NCBI GenBank assembly: GCA_029013165.1
Contig: JAQXMV010000080.1
Location: forward strand, 1-14,720
From: Oscillospiraceae bacterium
GTDB taxonomy: Bacteria > Bacillota > Clostridia > Oscillospirales > Acutalibacteraceae
Length of the DNA: 14,720 nt
Direction of reading: 5' to 3'
Position numbers and translations under genes: made by a program. A model generated the notes under the pieces. It did no database searches, was not told the origin of the DNA, and worked only from the letters and a program-made list of their open reading frames with translations. How positions within the stretch are numbered: position 1 is the stretch's first letter; the number at the start of each line of letters is the position of its first letter. Positions 6,960 through 12,335 of this stretch are shown here, piece after piece.

Positions 6960-7000
6960 CGACGAGGCATAATACTCATAACGATGAGTTAGGCTCGTCG
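6960..7000 (+). promoter_or_regulatory. Structured stem-loop before the DUF1540 gene
   Basis: Two nested perfect helices occur: CGACGAG (6960-6966) with CTCGTCG (6994-7000), and ACTCAT (6974-6979) with ATGAGT (6984-6989) closing an AACG tetraloop. They are separated by an asymmetric internal loop, 7 nt against 4 nt. No T-run follows; the ribosome site GGGAGG begins 8 nt later. It is therefore not a terminator for the hydrolase gene but probably a cis-acting RNA element or processing/stability hairpin. I cannot assign it to a named riboswitch class. Confidence 0.6.
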
Positions 7001-7020
7001 AAAACAAGGGAGGTGAATTC

Positions 7021-7179
7021 ATGCATAACGAAGGCGTTAAGTGTTCAGTCAACGAGTGTGAGTATCATGTTGAGTGTGACAAATGCAGTCTTGACAAAAT
7101 CGAGGTATCACATGAAAAAACGGGAGCTGACAGTATTGCCATTCCCCATTTCTGCAAAAGCTACCAGAAAAGACAGTAA
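7021..7179 (+). CDS. DUF1540 domain protein, 52 aa
   Basis: A short Cys-rich protein of the DUF1540 type, common in Clostridia and of unknown function. The pattern is CSVNECEYH (residues 8-16), then CDKCSLDKIEV (19-29), ending in HFCKSY (43-48). The spaced Cys/His residues suggest binding of a metal ion, a family-level guess rather than something shown here. The ATG at 7021 follows GGGAGG (7008-7013) by 7 nt. It lies about 100 nt after the hydrolase and could be read from that promoter, since no strong terminator separates them. A TTGACA at 6886-6891 inside the hydrolase end lacks a convincing -10 partner. A terminator follows 13 nt after the TAA. Confidence 0.85.
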   Translation: MHNEGVKCSVNECEYHVECDKCSLDKIEVSHEKTGADSIAIPHFCKSYQKRQ

Positions 7180-7192
7180 CTAAAATGAAACC

Positions 7193-7236
7193 GTGCGGAG
7201 CAGCCCGAAAGGGGAGTGCTCCGCACCGTTATTTTT
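7193..7236. terminator. Bidirectional terminator between DUF1540 and rlmA
   Basis: GTGCGGAGCA (7193-7202) pairs with TGCTCCGCAC (7217-7226), with an inner CCC-GAAA-GGG (7204-7213). Plus-strand reading ends in TTATTTTT; minus-strand reading ends in GGTTTCATTTTA. It sits between convergent stops and overlaps the TAA region of rlmA. Confidence 0.85.
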
Positions 7237-8032
7237 GAAAGATATAAACCATGAAGTCCGCCGTCACTTTCAGCTCGCCGTACTGTGAGAGCTTATTTTT
7301 GCCGGCTTCATCGGTGTGATAAAAATAGGGCGTCATGCGGAAAAGCGACAGAATATCCTCCGTGCTTTTCAGGTGCATTTCATAGGTAATTTGCTGTGCT
7401 TCCGCGAGGATCAGCTCCGAGGTTTCCGGCGGCTTGCCGTCGTTTTTATAGGGCAAGGCATAAAGAATCTCCTTGAGCTCGAAAAGGTGATTTTCGCCGG
7501 GAACAACGCTGATAATCCTGCCGTCGGGCTTTGTGATGCGCCGAAATTCTTTCTCGTGAAAGGGCGCAAAAAGATGCAGCAGAAAGTCGGCACATTCATC
7601 GCGCAGCGGAATCCGCGAGATGTTTGCAACGAAATATTCGATGTCTTTTTTTCGGGAGCAGGCAAGGCGGATCATTTCTTTGGAGATGTCAAAGCCGGCC
7701 ATTTCACAGTCGAGGCGGTCTTTGATCCGACTGCCGTAATAGCCCTCGCCGCAGCAGATGTCGACGATAAAGGGCCGGGCTTTGCCGTCCTCCCTGAGGT
7801 AATCGGTGATGTCGTCGCACAGCGGGGCAAAATAGTCCTTTTCCAGGAAAGCACGGCGTGAAAGCGCCATATCCCGGTTGTCGCCGATCTGAGAGCCGGA
7901 CTTGTGATTGCCTGCCAGAAAATTGAGATATCCCTGTCGCGCTCTGTCAAAGCAGTGGCGGTTTCTGCACAGACAGCTTCCGCCCATTTCCTCCAGGGGT
8001 TCGGAACATATCGGACAAATCAAATTTTTCAT
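7229..8032 (-). CDS. rlmA: 23S rRNA (guanine-N1)-methyltransferase, RlmA family
   Basis: SAM-dependent methylation of a guanine N1 in 23S rRNA helix 35 (G745 in RlmA-I, G748 in RlmA-II; which subtype cannot be told here). It is 267 aa. The N-terminal zinc finger has Cys6, Cys9, Cys22 and His26 in CPIC...CLCRNRH, followed by the family signature FDRARQGYLNFL. The SAM pocket is VDICCGEGYYG near residue 115-125, with AGFDISKEMI as motif II. The start at 8032 is chosen because it begins exactly at the zinc finger and has AAAGG about 9 nt upstream; a frame opening up to 8107 would precede the family start and cross the promoter. A role in macrolide-type resistance (as TlrB) is known in some relatives but nothing here points to it. 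Confidence 0.9.
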   Translation of the reverse strand: MKNLICPICSEPLEEMGGSCLCRNRHCFDRARQGYLNFLAGNHKSGSQIGDNRDMALSRRAFLEKDYFAPLCDDITDYLREDGKARPFIVDICCGEGYYGSRIKDRLDCEMAGFDISKEMIRLACSRKKDIEYFVANISRIPLRDECADFLLHLFAPFHEKEFRRITKPDGRIISVVPGENHLFELKEILYALPYKNDGKPPETSELILAEAQQITYEMHLKSTEDILSLFRMTPYFYHTDEAGKNKLSQYGELKVTADFMVYIFQK

Positions 8033-8062
8033 AAAATCGAACCTTTCCGCAGGGTCTCGATA

Positions 8063-8115
8063 TTGTAATACCCTTTTCAATGTGCTATTATATACAAAGA
8101 AAATCAATTAGTCAA
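8063..8115. promoter_or_regulatory. Overlapping divergent promoters of rlmA and ybaK
   Basis: Plus: TTGTAA (8063-8068), 17 bp, TATTAT (8086-8091). Minus: TTGACT (8110-8115, read on minus), 17 bp, TATAAT (8087-8092, read on minus). The two -10 boxes occupy practically the same bases, so RNA polymerase can open DNA for only one direction at a time. Confidence 0.7.
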
Positions 8116-8133
8116 CAAAGGCGATGTTTCAAA

Positions 8134-8622
8134 ATGGCAAAGGAAAAACAGCAAAAAACCAACGCAATGCGTATTCTCGACAAAAAGAAAATCCCTTATC
8201 GGGTCAATTACTACGACTGCGATGAGTTTATTGACGGCGTGCATATCGCAGATATGCTCTGTCAAAGCTACGACAGGAGCTTCAAAACTCTCGTGGCCGT
8301 GGGAAAAAGCGGCGAAAACTATGTTTTCGTCTTGCCGGTGGATCAGGAGCTGGACCTGAAAAAAGCGGCGAAAGCCGTGGGGGAAAAGAGTGTGGAGCTG
8401 CTCCATGTCAAAGATATCAAGCAGACAACGGGCTATATCCGAGGTGGCTGCACGCCCATTGGTATGAAAAAGCTCTTCAAGACGGTGATTCATTCTTCGG
8501 TTTTGGCCTTTGATGAGGTGATTGTCAGCGGCGGCGCCCTGGGTGTTCAGCTCTTCATCCGTCCTCAGGATCTGATTGCTGCCGTCAATGCACAGACCGG
8601 TGACATCATTTTTGAGCCGTAA
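8134..8622 (+). CDS. ybaK: Cys-tRNA(Pro)/aminoacyl-tRNA deacylase, YbaK/EbsC type
   Basis: This is a trans-editing hydrolase that removes mischarged amino acids (Cys from tRNA-Pro in characterised YbaK). It is 162 aa, the usual length. Family signs are the N-terminal TNAMRILDKKKIPY, the conserved Lys in RSFKTLVAVG, VLPVDQELDLKKAAKAVG, the GYIRGGCTPIGMKK loop that shapes the pocket, and the late VSGGALGVQL with an Asp-bearing PQDL helix. The ATG at 8134 is preceded only by a poor site (AAAGG, 12+ nt away), suggesting modest translation. It is transcribed alone from the divergent promoter at 8063-8091. Exact amino-acid specificity (YbaK, ProX or EbsC-like) cannot be decided from sequence alone. 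Confidence 0.9.
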   Translation: MAKEKQQKTNAMRILDKKKIPYRVNYYDCDEFIDGVHIADMLCQSYDRSFKTLVAVGKSGENYVFVLPVDQELDLKKAAKAVGEKSVELLHVKDIKQTTGYIRGGCTPIGMKKLFKTVIHSSVLAFDEVIVSGGALGVQLFIRPQDLIAAVNAQTGDIIFEP

Positions 8623-8687
8623 AAAATGAAATGTTGTTTTGCGGAATTCTCCTCCTTGTCCGACAATAAAAAATTATCGGCGCCGGC

Positions 8688-8716
8688 TTGAATTTTATCA
8701 TAATATGGTATATAAT
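8688..8716 (+). promoter_or_regulatory. Sigma-A promoter of the 44-aa protein
   Basis: TTGAAT at 8688-8693 and a perfect TATAAT at 8711-8716 are 17 bp apart; initiation near 8723 gives a leader of about 30 nt. Confidence 0.8.
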
Positions 8717-8751
8717 GGAAACATAAATCCAATAAAAAGGAGGAAATCACG

Positions 8752-8886
8752 ATGAAAGAAATTTTCAACGCACTGGAAGATCTTTTCGTGAAGTTCTGGA
8801 ATGAGCTTTACCGTTTCCTTTGCAGTCTTTGGGGAGATGAAGTGAACGACGATCTCCTCGCCACCACCGGTGAACCCCTGAAATAA
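8752..8886 (+). CDS. Tiny amphipathic acidic protein, 44 aa
   Basis: Unknown family. The ATG at 8752 follows AGGAGG (8738-8743) by 8 nt. Residues 1-28 form an amphipathic aromatic helix with core KFWNELYRFLCSLWG. An acidic tail (29-44, DEVNDD then LLATTG) follows. It lines up with the 41-aa protein at 524: aromatic core, then Gly, then an acidic stretch, then ATT. The Trp-x-x-[IL]-Tyr core also occurs in the 35-aa protein at 949. Net charge is about -5 and there is no signal peptide. It has its own near-consensus promoter and a hairpin 20 nt after its TAA. rimM begins 81 nt downstream with no clear promoter of its own, so this gene may head the rimM-trmD transcript. Confidence 0.8.
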   Translation: MKEIFNALEDLFVKFWNELYRFLCSLWGDEVNDDLLATTGEPLK

Positions 8887-8906
8887 TTGACTGAACACAA
8901 CAGATC

Positions 8907-8947
8907 AATGGCTGTTTCTGAGACAGAGGCAGCCATTTGATTTTGAT
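8907..8947 (+). terminator. Terminator after the 44-aa gene
   Basis: A 14-bp stem (8907-8920 with 8924-8937, two G-U pairs) has an AGA loop. The tail TTGATTTTGATT is T-rich but interrupted, so readthrough into rimM is plausible. Confidence 0.7.
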
Positions 8948-8967
8948 TCCAAGGCAGGAGAGCAGAT

Positions 8968-9483
8968 ATGATCAAGGAATACCTCGAAATCGGTAAAATT
9001 ACCGGCACTCACGGCGTGCGCGGCGAAATGCGCGTTCAGCCCTGGTGCGACGGACCGGAATTCATGAAAAAATTTAAGACCCTTTATCTGGATCCCCGCG
9101 GCGTAAAGGCTCTGAGCGTCTCCTCGCGGCCACATGGCGCGATGGTTATTATGAAAGCGCAGGATATCGACACGGTGGAAAAAGCCGCCGCCATGCGTGG
9201 CAGGATTCTTTACATGAAGCGCAGTGACGCCAAGCTGCCGGAGGGTCACTGGTTTATTCAGGAGCTGATCGGCTGCCGTGTGGTTGACGCCGACGATGAC
9301 AGCATCTGTTACGGCGAACTCAGCGATGTCAGCGAAACCGGTGCCAACGATGTCTGGCACATCACCCGCGACGGTAAGGAATACCTGATTCCCGCCATTC
9401 CCTCCGTTGTGATCAAGACCGATGTGGAGGCGGGGAAAATCTCCATACGCCCCCTGAAAGGAATCTTTGACGATGAGAATTGA
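8968..9483 (+). CDS. rimM: Ribosome maturation factor RimM
   Basis: Assists 16S rRNA processing and 30S head assembly, binding ribosomal protein S19. It is 171 aa, the normal length. The N-terminal RimM domain begins EIGKITGTHGVRGEMRV (7-23), and the C-terminal PRC barrel contains NDVWHITRDGKEYLIPAI near 129-146. The start follows GGCAGGAG about 8 nt upstream. It ends in TGA and overlaps trmD by 11 nt, implying translational coupling, the standard rimM-trmD arrangement (rpsP is not adjacent here). I found no promoter between 8947 and 8968; transcription presumably comes from the 44-aa gene unit. Confidence 0.95.
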   Translation: MIKEYLEIGKITGTHGVRGEMRVQPWCDGPEFMKKFKTLYLDPRGVKALSVSSRPHGAMVIMKAQDIDTVEKAAAMRGRILYMKRSDAKLPEGHWFIQELIGCRVVDADDDSICYGELSDVSETGANDVWHITRDGKEYLIPAIPSVVIKTDVEAGKISIRPLKGIFDDEN

Positions 9484-10243
9484 TATACTCACCCTTTTTC
9501 CAGAAATGTGCGAAAGCGTCCTTTCCGAAAGCATCATAGGCAGAGCGCGAAAAAATGAACTGGTGGAGATCCACTGCCGTCAGATCAGAGATTATACCCT
9601 TGACAAGCACAACCGCGTCGACGACACACCCTATGGCGGCGGTATGGGCATGATCATGCAGGTTCAGCCGATTTATGACTGCTTCATGAGCCTGTGTGAG
9701 GAGCTGGGCACCAAGCCCCATCTGATCTATATGTCACCTCAGGGGAAAACGCTGGATCAGCAGCGGGTGAAAGAACTTGCGCAAATGGACAGCGTAGCAA
9801 TACTCTGCGGTCACTATGAGGGCATCGACGAACGGGTGATCGAAGAAATCGTTGACGAGGAAATATCCATCGGCGACTATGTGCTCACGGGAGGAGAGCT
9901 GCCGGCTCTCGTTCTTGCCGACAGTATTACCCGTATGCTGCCGGGCGTGCTGGCCGGCACAGAGGCTTTCACCGAGGAGAGCCATTATAGCTCACTGCTG
10001 GAGTATCCCCAGTACACCAGGCCTTATGAGTGGCACGGACGGACTGTTCCGGATATACTGATATCGGGACATCACGGAAACATTGAGAAATTCCGACGGG
10101 AAAAATCGCTGGAGCGCACCTATCACCGCCGTCCGGATATGCTGGAAAAGGCAGAGCTGAGCAAAAAGGACAAGGTGTTTTTGGACGCTCTGCGTCAAAG
10201 GGAAGAAGAGGACGCCGCCCCCGGAAGCAACCCCGACGAATAA
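9473..10243 (+). CDS. trmD: tRNA (guanine37-N1)-methyltransferase TrmD
   Basis: Makes m1G37 next to the anticodon of tRNAs reading CNN codons, preventing +1 frameshifting. It is 256 aa. The SPOUT trefoil-knot motifs are visible: YMSPQG, LCGHYEGIDERV and the SAM-cradle IGDYVLTGGELPALV (about 135-149). The C-terminal tRNA-binding domain has HHGNIEKFRREK and RRPDML. The start ATG at 9473 gives the canonical MRIDILTLFPE; AAAGGA lies 11 nt upstream inside rimM. The last dozen residues are an acidic extension (EEEDAAPGS...). No clear hairpin terminator follows before HPr. Confidence 0.96.
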   Translation: MRIDILTLFPEMCESVLSESIIGRARKNELVEIHCRQIRDYTLDKHNRVDDTPYGGGMGMIMQVQPIYDCFMSLCEELGTKPHLIYMSPQGKTLDQQRVKELAQMDSVAILCGHYEGIDERVIEEIVDEEISIGDYVLTGGELPALVLADSITRMLPGVLAGTEAFTEESHYSSLLEYPQYTRPYEWHGRTVPDILISGHHGNIEKFRREKSLERTYHRRPDMLEKAELSKKDKVFLDALRQREEEDAAPGSNPDE

Positions 10244-10379
10244 TGGAAAAAGCTGTCGATGAATTGTGCATACTGTCATTATAGAGGAAAAAAATGTAGT
10301 AAAAATGCACAAAATTGACTTTAGATTTTTTACGATGTTTAGGCTTGCAACCAAAATGTTTTAAAGTCGCTTTTAACCA
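10244..10379. other. AT-rich intergenic stretch before HPr
   Basis: No gene is seen. A spaced inverted repeat TGTGCAT (10265-10271)/ATGCACA (10305-10311) could end the trmD transcript, but it has a long loop and no proper T-run. Confidence 0.35.
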
Positions 10380-10407
10380 TTGACGAAGCGAAGTTTTGTG
10401 GTATAAT
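10380..10407 (+). promoter_or_regulatory. Extended -10 promoter of the HPr gene
   Basis: TTGACG at 10380-10385, a 16-bp spacer, and TATAAT at 10402-10407 preceded by TG at 10399-10400 (extended -10). The leader is about 45 nt. Confidence 0.8.
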
Positions 10408-10458
10408 ATATTAGAAATTAATCAATACAAAACTATTTTTTGTGTGGGAGATTTTGAT

Positions 10459-10722
10459 ATGTTTGTAAAAGATGTAAAAGTTCAGAATCAGGTTGGACTT
10501 CATGCCCGTCCTGCGACTTTCTTCATTCAGAAAGCCAACGAATTCAAATCCTCAATTTGGGTTGAGAAAGAAGAGAGACGAGTCAACGCCAAGAGCTTGC
10601 TGGGTGTACTTTCCCTGGGAATCATGGGCGGTACAGACATCCGCATCATTGCCGGCGGCCCCGATGAGGAGCAGGCAGTGGAAGAGCTGGTCAGACTGGT
10701 CGAGTCCGGTTTCACAGAATAA
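10459..10722 (+). CDS. ptsH: Phosphocarrier protein HPr
   Basis: Small cytoplasmic phosphocarrier between PTS enzyme I and the sugar-specific EIIA domains. It is 87 aa, the normal length. The active-site His15 lies in GLHARPAT (13-20), and the regulatory Ser46 in NAKSLLGVLSLG (43-54), so HPr kinase control of carbon catabolite repression is possible. The presence of His15 argues against the regulatory paralogue Crh. The ATG at 10459 follows GGGAG (10446-10450) by 8 nt; a frame opening from 10396 would extend into the promoter and is rejected. It is monocistronic; no ptsI follows, a common arrangement in Clostridia. Confidence 0.93.
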   Translation: MFVKDVKVQNQVGLHARPATFFIQKANEFKSSIWVEKEERRVNAKSLLGVLSLGIMGGTDIRIIAGGPDEEQAVEELVRLVESGFTE

Positions 10723-10732
10723 TGTCCCATTT

Positions 10733-10763
10733 TGCACACCGCGAAAACGGTGTGCATTTTCCT
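10733..10763 (+). terminator. Intrinsic terminator of the HPr gene
   Basis: A 9-bp stem (TGCACACCG 10733-10741 with CGGTGTGCA 10748-10756) encloses a CGAAAA loop, followed by TTTTCCTTT. Confidence 0.85.
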
Positions 10764-10793
10764 TTCGGCGCGAAAAAAAGTGAAAAAGAGCTA

Positions 10794-10822
10794 TTGACAA
10801 AGGCAAAACTTTGTGGTAGAAT
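10794..10822 (+). promoter_or_regulatory. Sigma-A promoter of tRNA-Ala
   Basis: TTGACA at 10794-10799 and TAGAAT at 10817-10822 have a 17-bp spacer, placing the start about 12 nt before the tRNA. Confidence 0.8.
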
Positions 10823-10840
10823 AGCAAAGCAATCTGATGT

Positions 10841-10916
<76 letters not shown>

Positions 10917-10918
10917 TG

Positions 10919-10949
10919 AAATCCGTAATCGTTATGATTGCGGATTTTT
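10919..10949 (+). terminator. Terminator after tRNA-Ala
   Basis: A 12-bp stem with one G-U pair (10919-10930 with 10936-10947) has a 5-nt loop. The 3' arm runs into five Ts at 10945-10949. Confidence 0.85.
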
Positions 10950-10965
10950 CTTATATGCGGATTTA

Positions 10966-10994
10966 TTGAAATTCTTTTCCGCTTGTGGTATACT
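10966..10994 (+). promoter_or_regulatory. Promoter of the AT-rich island gene
   Basis: TTGAAA at 10966-10971 and TATACT at 10989-10994 are 17 bp apart. The start near 11001 favours the ATG at 11028 as initiator. Confidence 0.65.
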
Positions 10995-11027
10995 TTAGAA
11001 TAATCGATGTTTTACGTAGGATATATT

Positions 11028-11738
11028 ATGCAGTTGAATATTGTTAATGAATCATCTTATAAAAATCTGAAAATTATTTGTAATGGCAAAACTTTTTCTT
11101 TAAACAAGGAAAATGCAATTACAAGTTTAGATATTGACAATAACACTAATGTTGAAATACAGGTTTTTGAAAAGAATAGAGTTTTATTAAATCTTTTCTT
11201 TGCTCTTGTTGATGGTTTTGTTGATGGCGAAAGTGTTATAAACTCTCTTGTGTGTGATCTTTCTTTTGATATTTGTGAAACTGATGATTTGCAAACATTG
11301 ATTATAAAGGATTTAGAGTATAGAGATGATAAGAACGGATACATATATGAATCAGTTTACATTGAAAACATCAATGTCAGTAATTTGGTTTATCGTTTAA
11401 CAAATACAGCTAAAACACGTAAGAAAGCCTTGTTTTATTATGTTTTTATTGTTTCATGGCTACCGTTTATTTTAGCTTTATTAGGCTATTATTTCCTAGT
11501 GAAAGGAAATGTATTAGCTATACTTGCCAGTATTTTGATACTCTTTGTGTTTGCGATTCCTAGTTGGAAAAAGTCGTCACGAGTAAAAAAATACTATAGC
11601 AATGAATTTGCGAATGAAAAATTAAATGCTAAATATAATAAAATAATAACAAAGAACAATAAGAACGATATGCCTAAAGATATTATAGGTAAGGCAACTT
11701 ATAAGGCATTAGATTTGTTGTTCAAAAAGAAGAAGTAA
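11028..11738 (+). CDS. Two-TM membrane protein of unknown function in AT-rich island
   Basis: I do not recognise the family. It is 236 aa from the ATG at 11028, which has AGGA (11018-11021) 6 nt upstream; an ATG at 11007 lacks a ribosome site and would lie almost at the transcription start. Residues 1-125 are a soluble, probably beta-rich domain with many Asn, Asp and Ile. Two hydrophobic helices at about 134-156 and 161-179 form a hairpin, and the C-terminus (180-236) is strongly basic and ends in KKKK. No signal peptide is seen. Codon use is visibly different from the rest of the window, with AAA, AAT, TTA and ATA dominating, and the gene sits between two tRNAs beside what looks like a recombinase remnant. 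Horizontal acquisition is therefore likely. Confidence 0.75.
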   Translation: MQLNIVNESSYKNLKIICNGKTFSLNKENAITSLDIDNNTNVEIQVFEKNRVLLNLFFALVDGFVDGESVINSLVCDLSFDICETDDLQTLIIKDLEYRDDKNGYIYESVYIENINVSNLVYRLTNTAKTRKKALFYYVFIVSWLPFILALLGYYFLVKGNVLAILASILILFVFAIPSWKKSSRVKKYYSNEFANEKLNAKYNKIITKNNKNDMPKDIIGKATYKALDLLFKKKK

Positions 11739-11749
11739 CATGCAACAAC

Positions 11750-11782
11750 CCGAGCAGAGCCTAAAAAACTCTACTCGGTTTT
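11750..11782. terminator. Terminator of the island gene
   Basis: CCGAGCAGAG (11750-11759) pairs with CTCTACTCGG (11769-11778) with one mismatch around an A-rich loop. TTTT follows on plus. It lies just beyond the end of the minus-strand fragment too. Confidence 0.7.
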
Positions 11783-11785
11783 CTC

Positions 11786-11899
11786 TTACGCCATCTTATC
11801 AATTCCCGCCATAAACTGTTCAAAATCAAAGTTAAAATCAATCATTAGCTTGTGCCCTTTGCAAACTTCAACTTGGTTAATCAAACAATTCACATTCAT
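11786..11899 (-). pseudogene. Fragment resembling the C-terminal tail of a serine recombinase
   Basis: The minus strand carries a 37-codon open stretch ending in TAA at 11786. Its peptide includes LINQVEVCKGHKLMIDFNF, close to the pattern of C-terminal tails of resolvase-type serine recombinases (I/V-x-V-x-x-G-x-x-h-x-I-x-F). An in-frame TAA lies just upstream of the Met, so the bulk of the gene is missing. The remnant stops just before the tRNA-Leu promoter. It suggests a decayed mobile element. The family call rests on pattern memory over a very short stretch and could be wrong. Confidence 0.4.
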
Positions 11900-11916
11900 T
11901 TTTTATTTTTTTACCC

Positions 11917-11946
11917 TTGACAAGGCGGCGGTATCTGATATATAAT
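11917..11946 (+). promoter_or_regulatory. Sigma-A promoter of tRNA-Leu
   Basis: TTGACA at 11917-11922 and TATAAT at 11941-11946 have an 18-bp spacer. It may also drive the leader peptide and argF-carAB, since no good promoter is seen after the tRNA. Confidence 0.8.
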
Positions 11947-11961
11947 ACATTGAAACGATGT

Positions 11962-12046
11962 GCCGGTGTGTCGGAATTGGCAGACGACCGCGACTCAAAA
12001 TCGTGTGCTGAAAGGCGTGTGGGTTCGAGTCCCACCACCGGCACCA
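11962..12046 (+). tRNA. tRNA-Leu (anticodon CAA)
   Basis: An 85-nt class II tRNA. Acceptor GCCGGTG/CACCGGC, anticodon stem CGCGA/TCGTG with loop CTCAAAA (anticodon CAA), the long variable arm typical of Leu, T-arm GTGGGTTCGAGTCCCAC, and encoded CCA at 12044-12046. It reads UUG leucine codons. Confidence 0.95.
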
Positions 12047-12084
12047 GCTTTTCATTACTATATGCATAGAACAACGGAGGTGTA

Positions 12085-12168
12085 ATGATGAAAATGACAG
12101 CGCAGTGCGGCAATTTCATCGTTCCGTTCTCTCCCGTGGGTATCGTTGTTCTTTCATTTTTCGAGTAA
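12085..12168 (+). CDS. Putative leader peptide upstream of argF
   Basis: A short frame with a strong ribosome site (GGAGG 12076-12080). ATGs at 12085 and 12088 are both possible; the second has the better spacing (7 nt) and gives 26 aa. The peptide is hydrophobic, rich in Phe, Val and Ile (FIVPFSPVGIVVLSFF), and ends Glu-stop. It has no Arg codon, so classical codon-starvation control by arginine is not indicated. Its stop codon (12166-12168) lies inside the 5' arm of the following terminator, so a ribosome paused at the stop would prevent that hairpin from forming. It begins 39 nt after tRNA-Leu with no clear promoter between. It could be a regulatory leader or an independent tiny gene. Confidence 0.55.
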   Translation: MMKMTAQCGNFIVPFSPVGIVVLSFFE

Positions 12169-12193
12169 CTTTCAGTTGCTCGTTATTTTTTTA
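12162..12193 (+). terminator. Terminator/attenuator overlapping the leader stop
   Basis: CGAGTAAC (12162-12169) pairs with GTTGCTCG (12175-12182), with one G-U pair and a 5-nt loop, followed by TTATTTTTTT. The upstream arm contains the stop codon of the leader peptide. Confidence 0.75.
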
Positions 12194-12335
12194 TCCGGGC
12201 GCTTTTGAATGCTCCCGCAGCCTGACTCTAAGCAGTGGGCGGCGCCGCGGGCAAGCCGCCCCCGGTCACAGGAAAAAGAAACTTCACAGGAAAGGAAACG
12301 GCTCGCTTTTGCTGCGCGCCAAAAAGGGTAACATT
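12194..12335. other. Leader region between attenuator and argF
   Basis: No gene is seen. There is a very GC-rich hairpin GGGCGGC (12237-12243)/GCCGCCC (12255-12261) with an 11-nt loop, and a smaller imperfect stem around 12197-12216. A weak promoter candidate (TTGAAT 12205-12210, TCTAAG 12227-12232) is not convincing. No T-box signature (TGGNACCGCG) is found. Confidence 0.45.

Noticed and set aside
11877..12119. 80-codon minus-strand frame over tRNA-Leu
   Set aside because: It lies antisense to a complete tRNA gene and its promoter.
12105..12335. N-terminal extension of argF
   Set aside because: The added codons cross a terminator and a GC-rich hairpin and do not resemble the OTC N-terminus; the ATG at 12336 has the ribosome site.
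12194..12335. T-box leader for argF
   Set aside because: No TGGNACCGCG-type antiterminator bulge and no specifier stem could be found.
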